Of a stretch of 64,000 nucleotides of DNA, positions 8,834 to 16,434 are shown piece after piece. The DNA is taken from positions 868,001 through 932,000 of the forward strand of contig NZ_CP125652.1 of NCBI RefSeq assembly GCF_030053135.1, in the 5' to 3' direction. This DNA is from Rhizobium sp. BT04. GTDB lineage: Bacteria > Pseudomonadota > Alphaproteobacteria > Rhizobiales > Rhizobiaceae. Position 1 is the first letter of the stretch, and each line of letters opens with the position of its first letter. Position numbers and translations under genes: made by a program. The notes under the pieces are model-generated. The model was not told the DNA's origin and did not search any database. It saw only the letters and a list, made by a program, of their open reading frames with translations.

Positions 8834-10309
8834 TTGCCGCCACGCCTGACATCCTTTGCCGATGACGCCCGCATCGCCTTCGACAATCTCGCCGACCGGG
8901 CGAGCGGCCTTGTCAATCCGACCGTGCGGCTTGGCGTCACCGGCCTCTCCCGCTCCGGCAAGACGGTCTTCATTTCCTCGCTGGTCCACAATCTGCTGCA
9001 TGGCGGCCGCCTGCCGCTGTTCGAGCCGGTGCAGTCGGGCCGCGTCTCGGCGGTACGGCTGGAGCCGCAGCCCGATGATGCCGTGCCGCGTTTCCAGTAC
9101 GAGGATCATATCCGCGCGCTGGTGAAGGACCGTATCTGGCCGGATTCGACCCGCGCCATATCGGAACTGCGAATCACGCTTGATTATCAGAGCGCCAGCG
9201 GCTGGAACCGTCTGTTTTCGCCCGGCCGCCTGTCGATCGACATCGTCGATTATCCCGGCGAATGGCTGCTCGACCTGCCGCTGCTCGGCAAGGACTACCG
9301 CACCTTCAGCGAGGAAACGATCGCGCTTGCCGAATCCGGCGTCCGTTCCGAACTGTCGCGGGGGTGGCTGGCGCTGACGCGTGCTGCCGATATCCAGGCC
9401 GGCGCCGACGAGATGGTCGCCCGCGACCTCGCCGTGGCCTTTGCCGATTATCTCAAGGCCTGCAAGGCCGACGAACGCTCGCTCTCCACCTTGCCGCCCG
9501 GCCGTTTGCTTCTGCCCGGCGATCTCGACGGATCGCCGGCGCTGACCTTCGCGCCGTTGGCGCTGCCACCGGACGGGCGTCCCGGCCGCGGCTCGCTGTG
9601 GACAATGATGGAGCGGCGCTACGAGGCCTATAAATCGGTCGTGGTGAAACCCTTCTTCCGCGAGCATTTCGCCCGCCTCGACCGCCAGATCGTGCTGGTC
9701 GATGCGCTGCAGGCGATGAACCGCGGCCCCGAAGCCGTGCAGGATCTGGAGCGGGCGCTGACCGATGTGCTCGCCTGTTTCCGCCCCGGCACCAATTCGC
9801 TGCTCTCCTCGCTGCTCGGGCGGCGCATCGACCGCGTGCTGGTCGCCGCCACCAAAGCCGATCATCTCCACCATGAAAGCCACGACCGGCTCGACGCGCT
9901 GACCCGCCGCCTCGTCGATCGCGCCATCGAGCGAATCGGCATGGCCGGCGCCGGCATCGACGTCATGGCGCTCGCCTCGGTGCGCGCCACCCGCGAGGCA
10001 TCCGTCAAGCGCGACGGTCATGACCTGCCTGTTATCGTCGGCACGCCAATGGAGGGCGAAACCATCGGGGCCGAGCGCTTCGACGGCCTGAGAAAGACCG
10101 CGATCTTCCCCGGCGACCTGCCGGAGGATCCGGAGAGCCTGTTCGACCGCATCGCCTCGGGTGCAACAGGCCTGCAGCTGCCGGATGTCAATGTCGTCAG
10201 ATTCCGCCCGCCGCAGCTTGAGGAAACCGGCGGCGGCATCAAACTGTCGGTGCCGCATATCCGCCTCGATCGCGCCATGCAGTTCCTGTTCGGAGACCGT
10301 CTCGCATGA
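8834..10309 (+). CDS. ycjX: YcjX-family P-loop GTPase-like protein
   Basis: This 491-residue protein matches the YcjX family of predicted ATP/GTP-binding proteins. A Walker A loop is near residue 38 (GLSRSGKTVF), and DIVDYPGEWLLDLPLL carries the conserved Asp and PGEW of the family; AATKADHL resembles the nucleotide-specificity motif NKxD. The family is linked to stress and phage-shock responses in gammaproteobacteria, though its exact job is unknown. The TTG at 8834 follows GGAA at 7 bases; the TTG at 8804 lacks a site. Its stop overlaps the next gene's start (ATGA), so the two are translationally coupled. Confidence 0.88.
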   Translation: MPPRLTSFADDARIAFDNLADRASGLVNPTVRLGVTGLSRSGKTVFISSLVHNLLHGGRLPLFEPVQSGRVSAVRLEPQPDDAVPRFQYEDHIRALVKDRIWPDSTRAISELRITLDYQSASGWNRLFSPGRLSIDIVDYPGEWLLDLPLLGKDYRTFSEETIALAESGVRSELSRGWLALTRAADIQAGADEMVARDLAVAFADYLKACKADERSLSTLPPGRLLLPGDLDGSPALTFAPLALPPDGRPGRGSLWTMMERRYEAYKSVVVKPFFREHFARLDRQIVLVDALQAMNRGPEAVQDLERALTDVLACFRPGTNSLLSSLLGRRIDRVLVAATKADHLHHESHDRLDALTRRLVDRAIERIGMAGAGIDVMALASVRATREASVKRDGHDLPVIVGTPMEGETIGAERFDGLRKTAIFPGDLPEDPESLFDRIASGATGLQLPDVNVVRFRPPQLEETGGGIKLSVPHIRLDRAMQFLFGDRLA

Positions 10310-11385
10310 GCAAGCCCCCGTCCGATCCGCCGCGCCGGCCACCTGCCGCCTTCACCTATGAGGATCAGGCCACCGAGCGGCGCGACAGCAGCCGCCACGG
10401 AGGTGAGCGGCGCAAGCCGGAAAGCTTCGCTGAACATATCGTCGTCACGGCAGATGAGGACGATCCCTTCCTCAATCCCGACAAGGATCTGAGCGCAGTT
10501 CCCGTTGCCGCGCCGCGCAAGCGCCGGACCTCCTTCGGCAAGATCGCCGCCGGCGCCTTCGGCATCCTGCTGTCTCTCGCCATCGGCCTCTGGACCGACA
10601 GCCTGATCCGCGATCTCTTCACCCGCGCCGACTGGCTAGGTTACGCCGCCCTTGCCATGCTCGCGGTCGGCATCCTCGCCGTGCTCGCCCTCGTCATCCG
10701 CGAGACAGCAGGCATGATGCGCCTTGCCGCCGTCCAGGCAATCAAGGCCGAAGCGGAAGCTGCGATTGCCGAAACCCGGCCGGCCAAGGCCCGCGCCGTC
10801 GTCGTGCGGCTCTCCACTCTGCTTTCCGCCAATCCCGAGACATCGAAGGGCCGTGCGACACTGAAGGCAACCGAGGGCGAGGTCATCGATCCCCCGCATC
10901 TGATCGCCTTGGCCGAGCGTGAATTGCTCGCTCCCCTCGACCGCAAGGCTCGCGCCCTGATCGTCAACGCCTCGAAGCGCGTCTCCATCGTCACCGCCGT
11001 CAGCCCGCGCGCCGTCGTCGACCTGCTCTACGTGCTTTATGAGGCCGTGCGCCTGATCCGCGCCATGGCCGAGCTATACGGCGGCCGCCCCGGTACGCTC
11101 GGCATGTTTCGTCTACTGCGTGATGTGCTCGCGCATCTCGCCGTCACCGGCTCGATCGCCGTCGGCGACAGCCTGGTCCAGCAGGTGCTCGGCCATGGGC
11201 TGGCCTCCAGGCTCTCGGCCCGGCTGGGCGAAGGCGTCATCAACGGTCTGATGACCGCCCGCATTGGAATCGCGGCGATGGATCTCTGCCGCCCGCTCGC
11301 CTTCCACGCCCTAAAGCGGCCGGGAATCGGTGATTTCATCGGCGATCTCACGCCCTCCATGTCACCGCGCAACAACAATCCTTGA
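10306..11385 (+). CDS. ycjF: YcjF-family (UPF0283/DUF697) membrane protein
   Basis: This 359-residue protein has a hydrophilic N-terminus of about 75 residues, two transmembrane helices (about 80-100 and 107-130; FGILLSLAIGLW and YAALAMLAVGILAVLALVI), and a conserved C-terminal DUF697 region. It overlaps ycjX by 4 bases. YcjX and YcjF are paired across proteobacteria and probably form one membrane complex. The ATG at 10306 is fixed by the ATGA overlap. Confidence 0.88.
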   Translation: MSKPPSDPPRRPPAAFTYEDQATERRDSSRHGGERRKPESFAEHIVVTADEDDPFLNPDKDLSAVPVAAPRKRRTSFGKIAAGAFGILLSLAIGLWTDSLIRDLFTRADWLGYAALAMLAVGILAVLALVIRETAGMMRLAAVQAIKAEAEAAIAETRPAKARAVVVRLSTLLSANPETSKGRATLKATEGEVIDPPHLIALAERELLAPLDRKARALIVNASKRVSIVTAVSPRAVVDLLYVLYEAVRLIRAMAELYGGRPGTLGMFRLLRDVLAHLAVTGSIAVGDSLVQQVLGHGLASRLSARLGEGVINGLMTARIGIAAMDLCRPLAFHALKRPGIGDFIGDLTPSMSPRNNNP

Positions 11386-11595
11386 CCGACCACGCGATTC
11401 CGCAGCTTTCACCTTCCCCCGCGTAATGCCGAAATACTTACAGCAAATTCAAGGATATAGCGATGACAGTTTGAAATTGTCGCCGCGCGAAAACCCTGTA
11501 TCGCCGAGCATTTCGGCACAATCGAAAGGAAGGATTAACCATTATTCGGCAAAACTTGCAGCCAGTTCGTGACTGGTGTTTGCCAAGGAAAATCC

Positions 11596-12147
11596 ATGTA
11601 TTCGCGCAAGTTTCTCATTATATGCGGTCTGGCCGCCGCGGCATTGTCTCCCGTCGCAGATGTCGCTCCGGCAGCCACTGCCGCAACCCGTGACAAGGCG
11701 TTCTTCGATTCCGTCGCCGGTTCATGGAAGGGCCCGGGCGAAATCGTCGCCGGCAAATACAAGGGCACAAAGTTCACCTGTAACCTGATCGGCGAGCCGA
11801 CAGGCGACAGCAGCGCCGGCATCAAGCTCGACGGCACCTGCCGCGTCGGTGTCTTCAAGCAGCCGATGACCGCGGTCATCTCGCAGTCGGGCTCGACCTA
11901 CAAGGGCAAGTTCCTCGACGGCGCGGCCGGCAAGGGTCTTGACGTCGTCTCCGGCGCCGTCAGCGAAGATACCGTCGTCGTCGGCATCAACCGCGCCAAG
12001 CTGAACGGCGCGATGATCGCCCGCGTGCGCGACGACAAGACGATGAACGTCACCGTTTCGGTCAAGGTCGAAAGCCAGATGATCCCGGTCATCGGCCTGA
12101 CGCTGACCCGTCAGGTCGACGAGATGGCCGTCGGCTCCATCCAGTAG
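11596..12147 (+). CDS. Secreted protein of unknown function
   Basis: This 183-residue protein starts with a signal peptide (KFLIICGLAAAALSPVADVAPAATA, cut probably near residue 28). The mature part is rich in glycine, valine and threonine in alternating pattern (GSWKGPGEI, SAGIKLDGTCRVG, SGSTYKGKFLDG), which suggests a beta-barrel or lipocalin-like fold. Two cysteines (CNLIG, CRVG) could form a disulfide in the periplasm. AAGGAA lies 7 bases before the ATG at 11596. TTAACCAT at 11535-11542, a CtrA-type half-site, lies 54 bases upstream; by itself that is weak. I do not recognise the family. Confidence 0.75.
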   Translation: MYSRKFLIICGLAAAALSPVADVAPAATAATRDKAFFDSVAGSWKGPGEIVAGKYKGTKFTCNLIGEPTGDSSAGIKLDGTCRVGVFKQPMTAVISQSGSTYKGKFLDGAAGKGLDVVSGAVSEDTVVVGINRAKLNGAMIARVRDDKTMNVTVSVKVESQMIPVIGLTLTRQVDEMAVGSIQ

Positions 12148-12175
12148 ATAAATCGCACAGCGGATTTTCCTGAAG

Positions 12176-12197
12176 CGGCGGGTTTCCCGCCGTTTTC
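12176..12197 (+). terminator. Rho-independent terminator
   Basis: CGGCGGG (12176-12182), TTT and CCCGCCG (12186-12192) form a 7-bp hairpin followed by TTTT. It ends the secreted-protein gene, and the converging folK stops 20 bases beyond. Confidence 0.75.
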
Positions 12198-12215
12198 CGT
12201 TTCAGCTTCTCTGCT

Positions 12216-12743
12216 TCAGGCGTTCCGCCACCAGTCGCGGCTGTCGTCGGCGACCTCGATGCCGGTGACCTCGGCATCATTAAGCCAGTCATTGACCGCC
12301 CTGCCCCTGACGAGCAGGCCCGGCGCGATATCGGCGAGCGGCATCAGCACGAAACCGCGATCGGTCATGCGCGGATGCGGCAGCTCCAGCCGCGGCGCCT
12401 CCTGGACGACGTCGCCATAAGTCAGCACATCGATATCGAGCGTGCGCGGTCCCCAGCGCTCGATACGCTCACGCTTCATCTCGCGCTCTATGGACAGGCA
12501 GACATCGAGCAACGCTTCCGGATCGAGCTTGGTTTCGACGGCAGCGCAGGCGTTGAAGAAGAAGGATTGGTCCGTCTTGCCCCAGGGCGGCGTGCGATAG
12601 AGCCGCGAGACCGCCGTCACCCTGCAGTCATCCCGTTCGTCCAGCCGCTGCAGTGCGGCCGCCATCGCCTTGACGGGATCGCCGATATTACCGCCGAGGC
12701 CGAGTGTGGCCGATTGCGATGTAGCCTCAGGCAAAGTGTTCAA
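12216..12743 (-). CDS. folK: 6-hydroxymethyl-7,8-dihydropterin pyrophosphokinase
   Basis: This 175-residue HPPK transfers pyrophosphate from ATP to 6-hydroxymethyl-dihydropterin, giving the substrate of FolP. The signature GPRTLDIDVLTYGD (about residues 97-110) holds the metal-binding aspartates, and the N-terminal GLGGNIGDP is typical. It appears to start with TTG at 12743: no ATG lies before the essential GLGGN segment. This start lies inside folB, giving a 17-base overlap, so translation is probably coupled. It is the last gene of the folP-folB-folK unit. Confidence 0.95.
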   Translation of the reverse strand: MNTLPEATSQSATLGLGGNIGDPVKAMAAALQRLDERDDCRVTAVSRLYRTPPWGKTDQSFFFNACAAVETKLDPEALLDVCLSIEREMKRERIERWGPRTLDIDVLTYGDVVQEAPRLELPHPRMTDRGFVLMPLADIAPGLLVRGRAVNDWLNDAEVTGIEVADDSRDWWRNA

Positions 12744-13092
12744 TGCTCACCTGCACGAAATCGAGCACGCCGGGCACTGGCGCGTTCGGCTTGCGCACCG
12801 TGATCTTCGCCCGCCGGACCTGCGGGAATGTCTCGCAAAGCCCCTTGGCGATATCAAGCGCCAGGGCCTCGATCAGGTAGCGCCGCTTGCCCGTGACGAT
12901 CTGCTCGATCACGGCAAAGGCGATGCCGTAATTGACGGTATCGTTGATCGAATCGCTTTCCAGCGCCTCGCCGGCAACGACGTCGAGCTCGGCATCGACG
13001 AAGAAGCGCTGACCGAGGAATTCCTCCTCGTCATGCACGCCGTGGCGCGCAAAGAAGGCGCAGTTCTGCAGCGTGATCGTGTAGGTGGTCAT
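12727..13092 (-). CDS. folB: Dihydroneopterin aldolase
   Basis: This 121-residue protein converts dihydroneopterin to 6-hydroxymethyl-dihydropterin and glycolaldehyde. The conserved start (YTITLQNCAFFARHGVHDEE) contains the catalytic Glu, and the C-terminal VRKPNAPVPG.LDFVQVSI pattern with its Lys is family-typical. Its start overlaps the end of folP by 4 bases and its end overlaps folK by 17. It acts between the GTP cyclohydrolase branch and folK in folate synthesis. Confidence 0.95.
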   Translation of the reverse strand: MTTYTITLQNCAFFARHGVHDEEEFLGQRFFVDAELDVVAGEALESDSINDTVNYGIAFAVIEQIVTGKRRYLIEALALDIAKGLCETFPQVRRAKITVRKPNAPVPGVLDFVQVSIEHFA

Positions 13093-13958
13093 GTCGGCCG
13101 CTTCCTCTCGAATTCCTGGCGCGCATTCAGCATAGCATCGGCGATGTCGAGCGCATCCCTGTTGATTGCGACATTGTGCACCCGGAAAACCGCAGCCCCC
13201 TGAAGCCTGAGCAGAGCGCTTGATGCAGCCGTCGCTGAATCCCTGTCCTGCGCTTCACGTCCCGTCACCGCGCCGAGGAAGCGCTTGCGTGAGGTGCCGG
13301 CGAGCAGCGGCAGGCCGAAGCGGGAAAGTTCGGAAAACCGCGCCATCAGTTCCAAGTTCTCCTCCGCCGTCTCCTTGGCGAAGCCGAAGCCCGGATCGAG
13401 CACGATACGGTCGCTGTTGACGCCTGATGCCGCAGCGATCGCCAGCGACCGTTTGAGAAAATGCACCTGGTCGGCAATGACATCGGGAAGCTTCGCCCTG
13501 TCGCGGCCGGTATGCATGATGCAGAGCCCGGCCCCGGTGGCCGCGGCGATGTCGGCGATATCGGGCTCCTTCTGCAGCCCGAACACATCGTTGACGATAT
13601 GGGCGCCGGCGCCAACCGCAAGCCGTGCCGTCTCGGCACGATAGGTATCGATCGAGATCAGCGCCCGGGTGCGCCCGCGCAGCGCCTCGATGACGGGCAG
13701 CACGCGGGCCTGCTCCTCGGAAGGGCTGACTGTTGCAGCGTTCGGCCGGGTCGATTCGCCGCCGATGTCGATAATCCCCGCGCCCTCGTCCACCGCCAGG
13801 AGCGCCTGTTCGACCGCCGCATCGACGGTTTCAAAACGTCCGCCGTCGGAAAAGGAGTCCGGCGTCACGTTGATGATCGCCATGATCACCGAACGGCGGC
13901 CGAGTTCGATCTCCCGGCCATGGCCGACACGCCATAAACTGCCTTCGCGCCCTGTCAC
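13089..13958 (-). CDS. folP: Dihydropteroate synthase
   Basis: This 289-residue TIM-barrel enzyme joins p-aminobenzoate to the pterin pyrophosphate made by FolK; it is the sulfonamide target. Both family signatures are visible: MAIINVTPDSFSDGG (about residues 25-39) and DIGGESTRP (about 63-71), plus DPGFGFAK. The most likely start is GTG at 13958, because AGGA lies 8 bases upstream; starting further back at 14045 would add 29 residues unlike the family. First gene of the folP-folB-folK unit, divergent from the DUF922 gene. Confidence 0.94.
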   Translation of the reverse strand: MTGREGSLWRVGHGREIELGRRSVIMAIINVTPDSFSDGGRFETVDAAVEQALLAVDEGAGIIDIGGESTRPNAATVSPSEEQARVLPVIEALRGRTRALISIDTYRAETARLAVGAGAHIVNDVFGLQKEPDIADIAAATGAGLCIMHTGRDRAKLPDVIADQVHFLKRSLAIAAASGVNSDRIVLDPGFGFAKETAEENLELMARFSELSRFGLPLLAGTSRKRFLGAVTGREAQDRDSATAASSALLRLQGAAVFRVHNVAINRDALDIADAMLNARQEFERKRPT

Positions 13959-14059
13959 CAGACTTATCCTATTGATCGCGAAAAAAGCGCCATCCGATAT
14001 TGCGCTTGTGGTGGCTATGCCCCAAGCTCCTGTCGATTTCAACACGGGTTGCGTTCAGA

Positions 14060-14686
14060 ATGCCGCTTGCAGTGCGTTATATGGTCCTTCTTATTGCCTT
14101 TTCCATTGCTCTTTCCGTCTGCAGCCCGGTGGCGGCAGAAGTGATCGCATCGAAAAGCTATTCCTATTTCAGCATCAGCGGCAAAACCGCCGATGAGCTC
14201 GACCGTGAACTCAGCCGGCGCGGCCCGACGTCGAGCGGCTCCTCGGCACGCCATCCCGGCGCAACGAAGATCCGCTTTGGCGGTGAAGCCACCTATATCC
14301 AGGATAACGGGCGTTGCCGCGTTGGCAACGTCAAGGTCACGGTCCACACCCAGATCATCCTGCCGCGATGGAGCAGCCGCAAGGGCGCCAGCAAGGAGCT
14401 GTCGATGATCTGGGATGCCCTGTCGAGCGATATCAAGCGCCACGAGGAGCGTCATGCCGAAATCGCCCGCGATCAGGCCCGCGCCATGGAACGCGCCATT
14501 CGCGCGCTGCCGCAACAGCGCAGTTGCGAAGCCATGCAGGAACTCGTCTCCGACGAATCAGCTCGCGGTATAGAAGAGCACGATCGGCAGCAGGCCCGAT
14601 TCGACCGGGTCGAGGCGGTCAATTTCCAGAAGCGCATGCTGAGATTGCTGAACAATCGAATCAACGGCCGAGCCGGCGAAAAATAA
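14060..14686 (+). CDS. Secreted DUF922 protein with HEXXH motif
   Basis: This 208-residue protein has a signal peptide (YMVLLIAFSIALSVCSPVAAE, cleavage near residue 28) and a DUF922 domain. The motif HEERHAEIA (near residue 133) is a classical HEXXH zinc-metalloprotease motif, so it may be a periplasmic peptidase; this is inference, since the family is uncharacterised. Two cysteines (GRCRVGN, RSCEAM) may pair. The first ATG that leaves a normal signal peptide is at 14060, with a second in frame at 14081. Confidence 0.75.
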   Translation: MPLAVRYMVLLIAFSIALSVCSPVAAEVIASKSYSYFSISGKTADELDRELSRRGPTSSGSSARHPGATKIRFGGEATYIQDNGRCRVGNVKVTVHTQIILPRWSSRKGASKELSMIWDALSSDIKRHEERHAEIARDQARAMERAIRALPQQRSCEAMQELVSDESARGIEEHDRQQARFDRVEAVNFQKRMLRLLNNRINGRAGEK

Positions 14687-14820
14687 GGTTTTTTCAGTCG
14701 GGACGCGAGCGAAAACCTTAGCTGCCCAACGAAACTTGTGCGAAACCTGCCCCCTCCCCAGCGATTGAATGGTCATTTTTCATCCTGGCAGACTCAACCG
14801 GAACGCGTTAATATGAACAC

Positions 14821-14958
14821 ATTCGAAAGTGCAGCTACGGCAACTGGACTTTCATCGCTGGGTTCTCCTGGCGCGTTCCGAAGCCGCGGATGTTCCTCCC
14901 TCATCCGTAGGTAATGCGCCCGCCTCGCCTCGCTCGCTCTAGCGCGCGAGGCGTCTTT
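14821..14958 (+). ncRNA. Probable trans-acting small RNA with anti-Shine-Dalgarno loop
   Basis: A gene-free 320-base region carries three hairpins in a row on the plus strand. The first has arms 14825-14834 and 14844-14853 (one mismatch). The second has arms CGGATG (14887-14892) and CATCCG (14902-14907) around the loop TTCCTCCCT. The third is a terminator at 14931-14953 followed by TCTTTTTT. A TAATAT box at 14809-14814 would set the 5' end near 14821, giving about 138 nt. Exposed CCUCC loops are typical of alphaproteobacterial sRNA families (the alpha-r7/r14 type) that pair with ribosome binding sites. The exact family and 5' end are uncertain. Confidence 0.65.
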
Positions 14959-14960
14959 TT
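14931..14960 (+). terminator. Terminator of the probable sRNA
   Basis: CGCCTCGC (14931-14938) and GCGAGGCG (14946-14953) form a perfect 8-bp stem with a 7-base loop, followed by TCTTTTTT. No protein gene ends close upstream on this strand, which supports a separate transcript. Confidence 0.8.
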
Positions 14961-15007
14961 TGTGAGATCCACATCTGCAGATTTTCTGTCAGCAAAGCGC
15001 AGCGCGC

Positions 15008-15328
15008 TTAGGCTTGACGTTCCGGCACGTGCACCACGAGCCCGTCATAGGCGGCCTTCATGCGGATCTGGCAGGACAGCCGCGAGGTGGGGCGCACATC
15101 GAAGGCGAAGTCGAGCATATCCTCTTCCATCGCTTCCGGCTGACCGACCTGTTCGGTCCATGCCTCGTCGACATAGACATGACAGGTCGCGCAGGCGCAT
15201 GCGCCGCCGCATTCGGCCTCAATGCCGGGCACCGAATTGCGCACGGCATTCTCCATTACGGTGGAGCCTTGGTCGACGTCGAGGTCGAAGCGCGTGCCGT
15301 CGAAAGCAACGATGGTAAGTTTTGGCAT
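15008..15328 (-). CDS. 2Fe-2S ferredoxin, adrenodoxin type
   Basis: This 106-residue protein carries the vertebrate/ISC-type ferredoxin cluster motif: [15 protein letters not shown] (about residues 39-53) gives three of the ligand cysteines, and SCQIRM near residue 84 gives the fourth. Such ferredoxins donate electrons to iron-sulfur cluster assembly, cytochrome P450 or Rieske oxygenases. No partner gene is adjacent, so the acceptor is unknown. The ATG at 15328 is the family start ([10 protein letters not shown]). Confidence 0.92.
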   Translation of the reverse strand: MPKLTIVAFDGTRFDLDVDQGSTVMENAVRNSVPGIEAECGGACACATCHVYVDEAWTEQVGQPEAMEEDMLDFAFDVRPTSRLSCQIRMKAAYDGLVVHVPERQA

Positions 15329-15524
15329 CAGGACTATTTCCGGTCTTCAAATGATGGGCGGATCTTCTTCCGACAATTCGACGCATCAGTCAACATTGCG
15401 GAAATTCGTCATAGCGTCGCAGATCGGGCTTTCGCCCGCCGTCTTCAAAGCGTCATGGAGCAGGTCGCAAAAAGACCCGAGGTTCCGCAATGGAACAACG
15501 GGCCTCGTTCGAACGGCATCTTAG

Positions 15525-15569
15525 GCATGTCGCCCAAAACTGCGCATCGGTTTTGGGACAACGACATGC
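15525..15569. repeat. 45-bp palindromic intergenic repeat
   Basis: The outer arms are GCATGTCG (15525-15532) and CGACATGC (15562-15569), and the core contains CCCAAAA against TTTTGGG. A near-identical copy is at 51439-51483, and a related copy with other arms is at 1170-1217. It lies between the ferredoxin and Hpt genes. Confidence 0.7.
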
Positions 15570-15589
15570 ATAGACGAAAGACTTGGAGA

Positions 15590-15973
15590 TCAGCCGCGGC
15601 AGAGCTTCAGGATAAAATTCTCGGCGTCGATGACGGCGGCACCCAGCGCTGCCGTCGCGCCGGCATCGCCGCCGGTTTCCTCGACGACCTCGGCCGTCTG
15701 CGACACGCGGAACGCGCCGACCGAGCTTGCCGCGCCCTTCAGGCGGTGCGCGGCCGCGCCGACGCGGATGGTTTCACCGCTCGCAATATCCTGCAGACAT
15801 GCGCGCGCCTGACGCGCAAACATCTGAAGGACTTCGATTTCCAGCGTCTTGTCGCCCATGGTCTGCTTTGCGAGATGGACCAGATCGATCGGCCGGACCT
15901 TTGAGGGACAGGGTCCCTTTGCATTATCCGGCGCCTCGAATACGATGTTCAATGCTGCCATCTGAGCTGCCAT
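15590..15973 (-). CDS. Single-domain Hpt phosphotransfer protein
   Basis: This 127-residue protein is essentially one Hpt four-helix domain. The phosphorylated His lies in AAHRLKGAASSVGA (near residue 76), with the usual following Lys-Gly. Such proteins carry phosphate between a hybrid kinase receiver and a response regulator. No kinase gene is adjacent; cckA is 10 kb away, but CckA uses ChpT, a different fold. The ATG at 15973 follows GGGAG at a good distance. The gene is divergent from the giant GPR-like gene, sharing a 461-base upstream region with a CtrA box. Confidence 0.85.
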   Translation of the reverse strand: MAAQMAALNIVFEAPDNAKGPCPSKVRPIDLVHLAKQTMGDKTLEIEVLQMFARQARACLQDIASGETIRVGAAAHRLKGAASSVGAFRVSQTAEVVEETGGDAGATAALGAAVIDAENFILKLCRG

Positions 15974-16434
15974 TGCCAATTCTCCCGTCTCTATCGTCCG
16001 CAGTTGCAACAGTTCTGCGTCAGGAGGGTGGCCATCCCGTTAAATTCCGGCACATTCGGAGCGGAAATCTCGCCATATGGTTAACGTCCGTTAAATATCC
16101 CTAAATTATTGGTTTTTAACCGGTGTCGCAGATTCAAAGGTGTTAACAACAGGTTAACGAGCCGTGAATCTCAAGCCTTCATTAATTGTGTGAAGAGCCC
16201 AGATGTGTCACTACGATACTGGTGGAGCGGGTTTATGGTACGCGCCTTTGCCGAGCGAGTGGATAATGGTAGTGTTTTGATACCTTCCGTTTGAAAAAGC
16301 GGCTATCTACTCTGAAATGACATGCTTATCCGTCCGTCATTGGGATGGAAGGCTGGAACGGCAAAGTTGTCCCCCGGTGAGGCGGAAGCCCGGGATGTGC
16401 TACCGGACCGGCCGGATGTAACGAGGCATACCGA
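15974..16434. other. Intergenic region between hpt and gpr genes
   Basis: These 461 bases separate two divergent genes and contain no supported ORF. They are rich in TTAA words: 16081-16084, 16091-16094, 16116-16119, 16143-16146 and 16154-16157. The best pair is annotated separately as a CtrA box. Promoters for both neighbours must lie here. Confidence 0.5.
16143..16158 (+). promoter_or_regulatory. Consensus CtrA box upstream of gpr
   Basis: TTAA, seven bases, TTAAC is an exact match to the full CtrA binding consensus of alphaproteobacteria. It lies 277 bases before the gpr start and 170 before the hpt start. A second TTAA pair at 16081-16094 has a 6-base spacer and is a weaker candidate. 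Binding is predicted, not shown. Confidence 0.55.
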
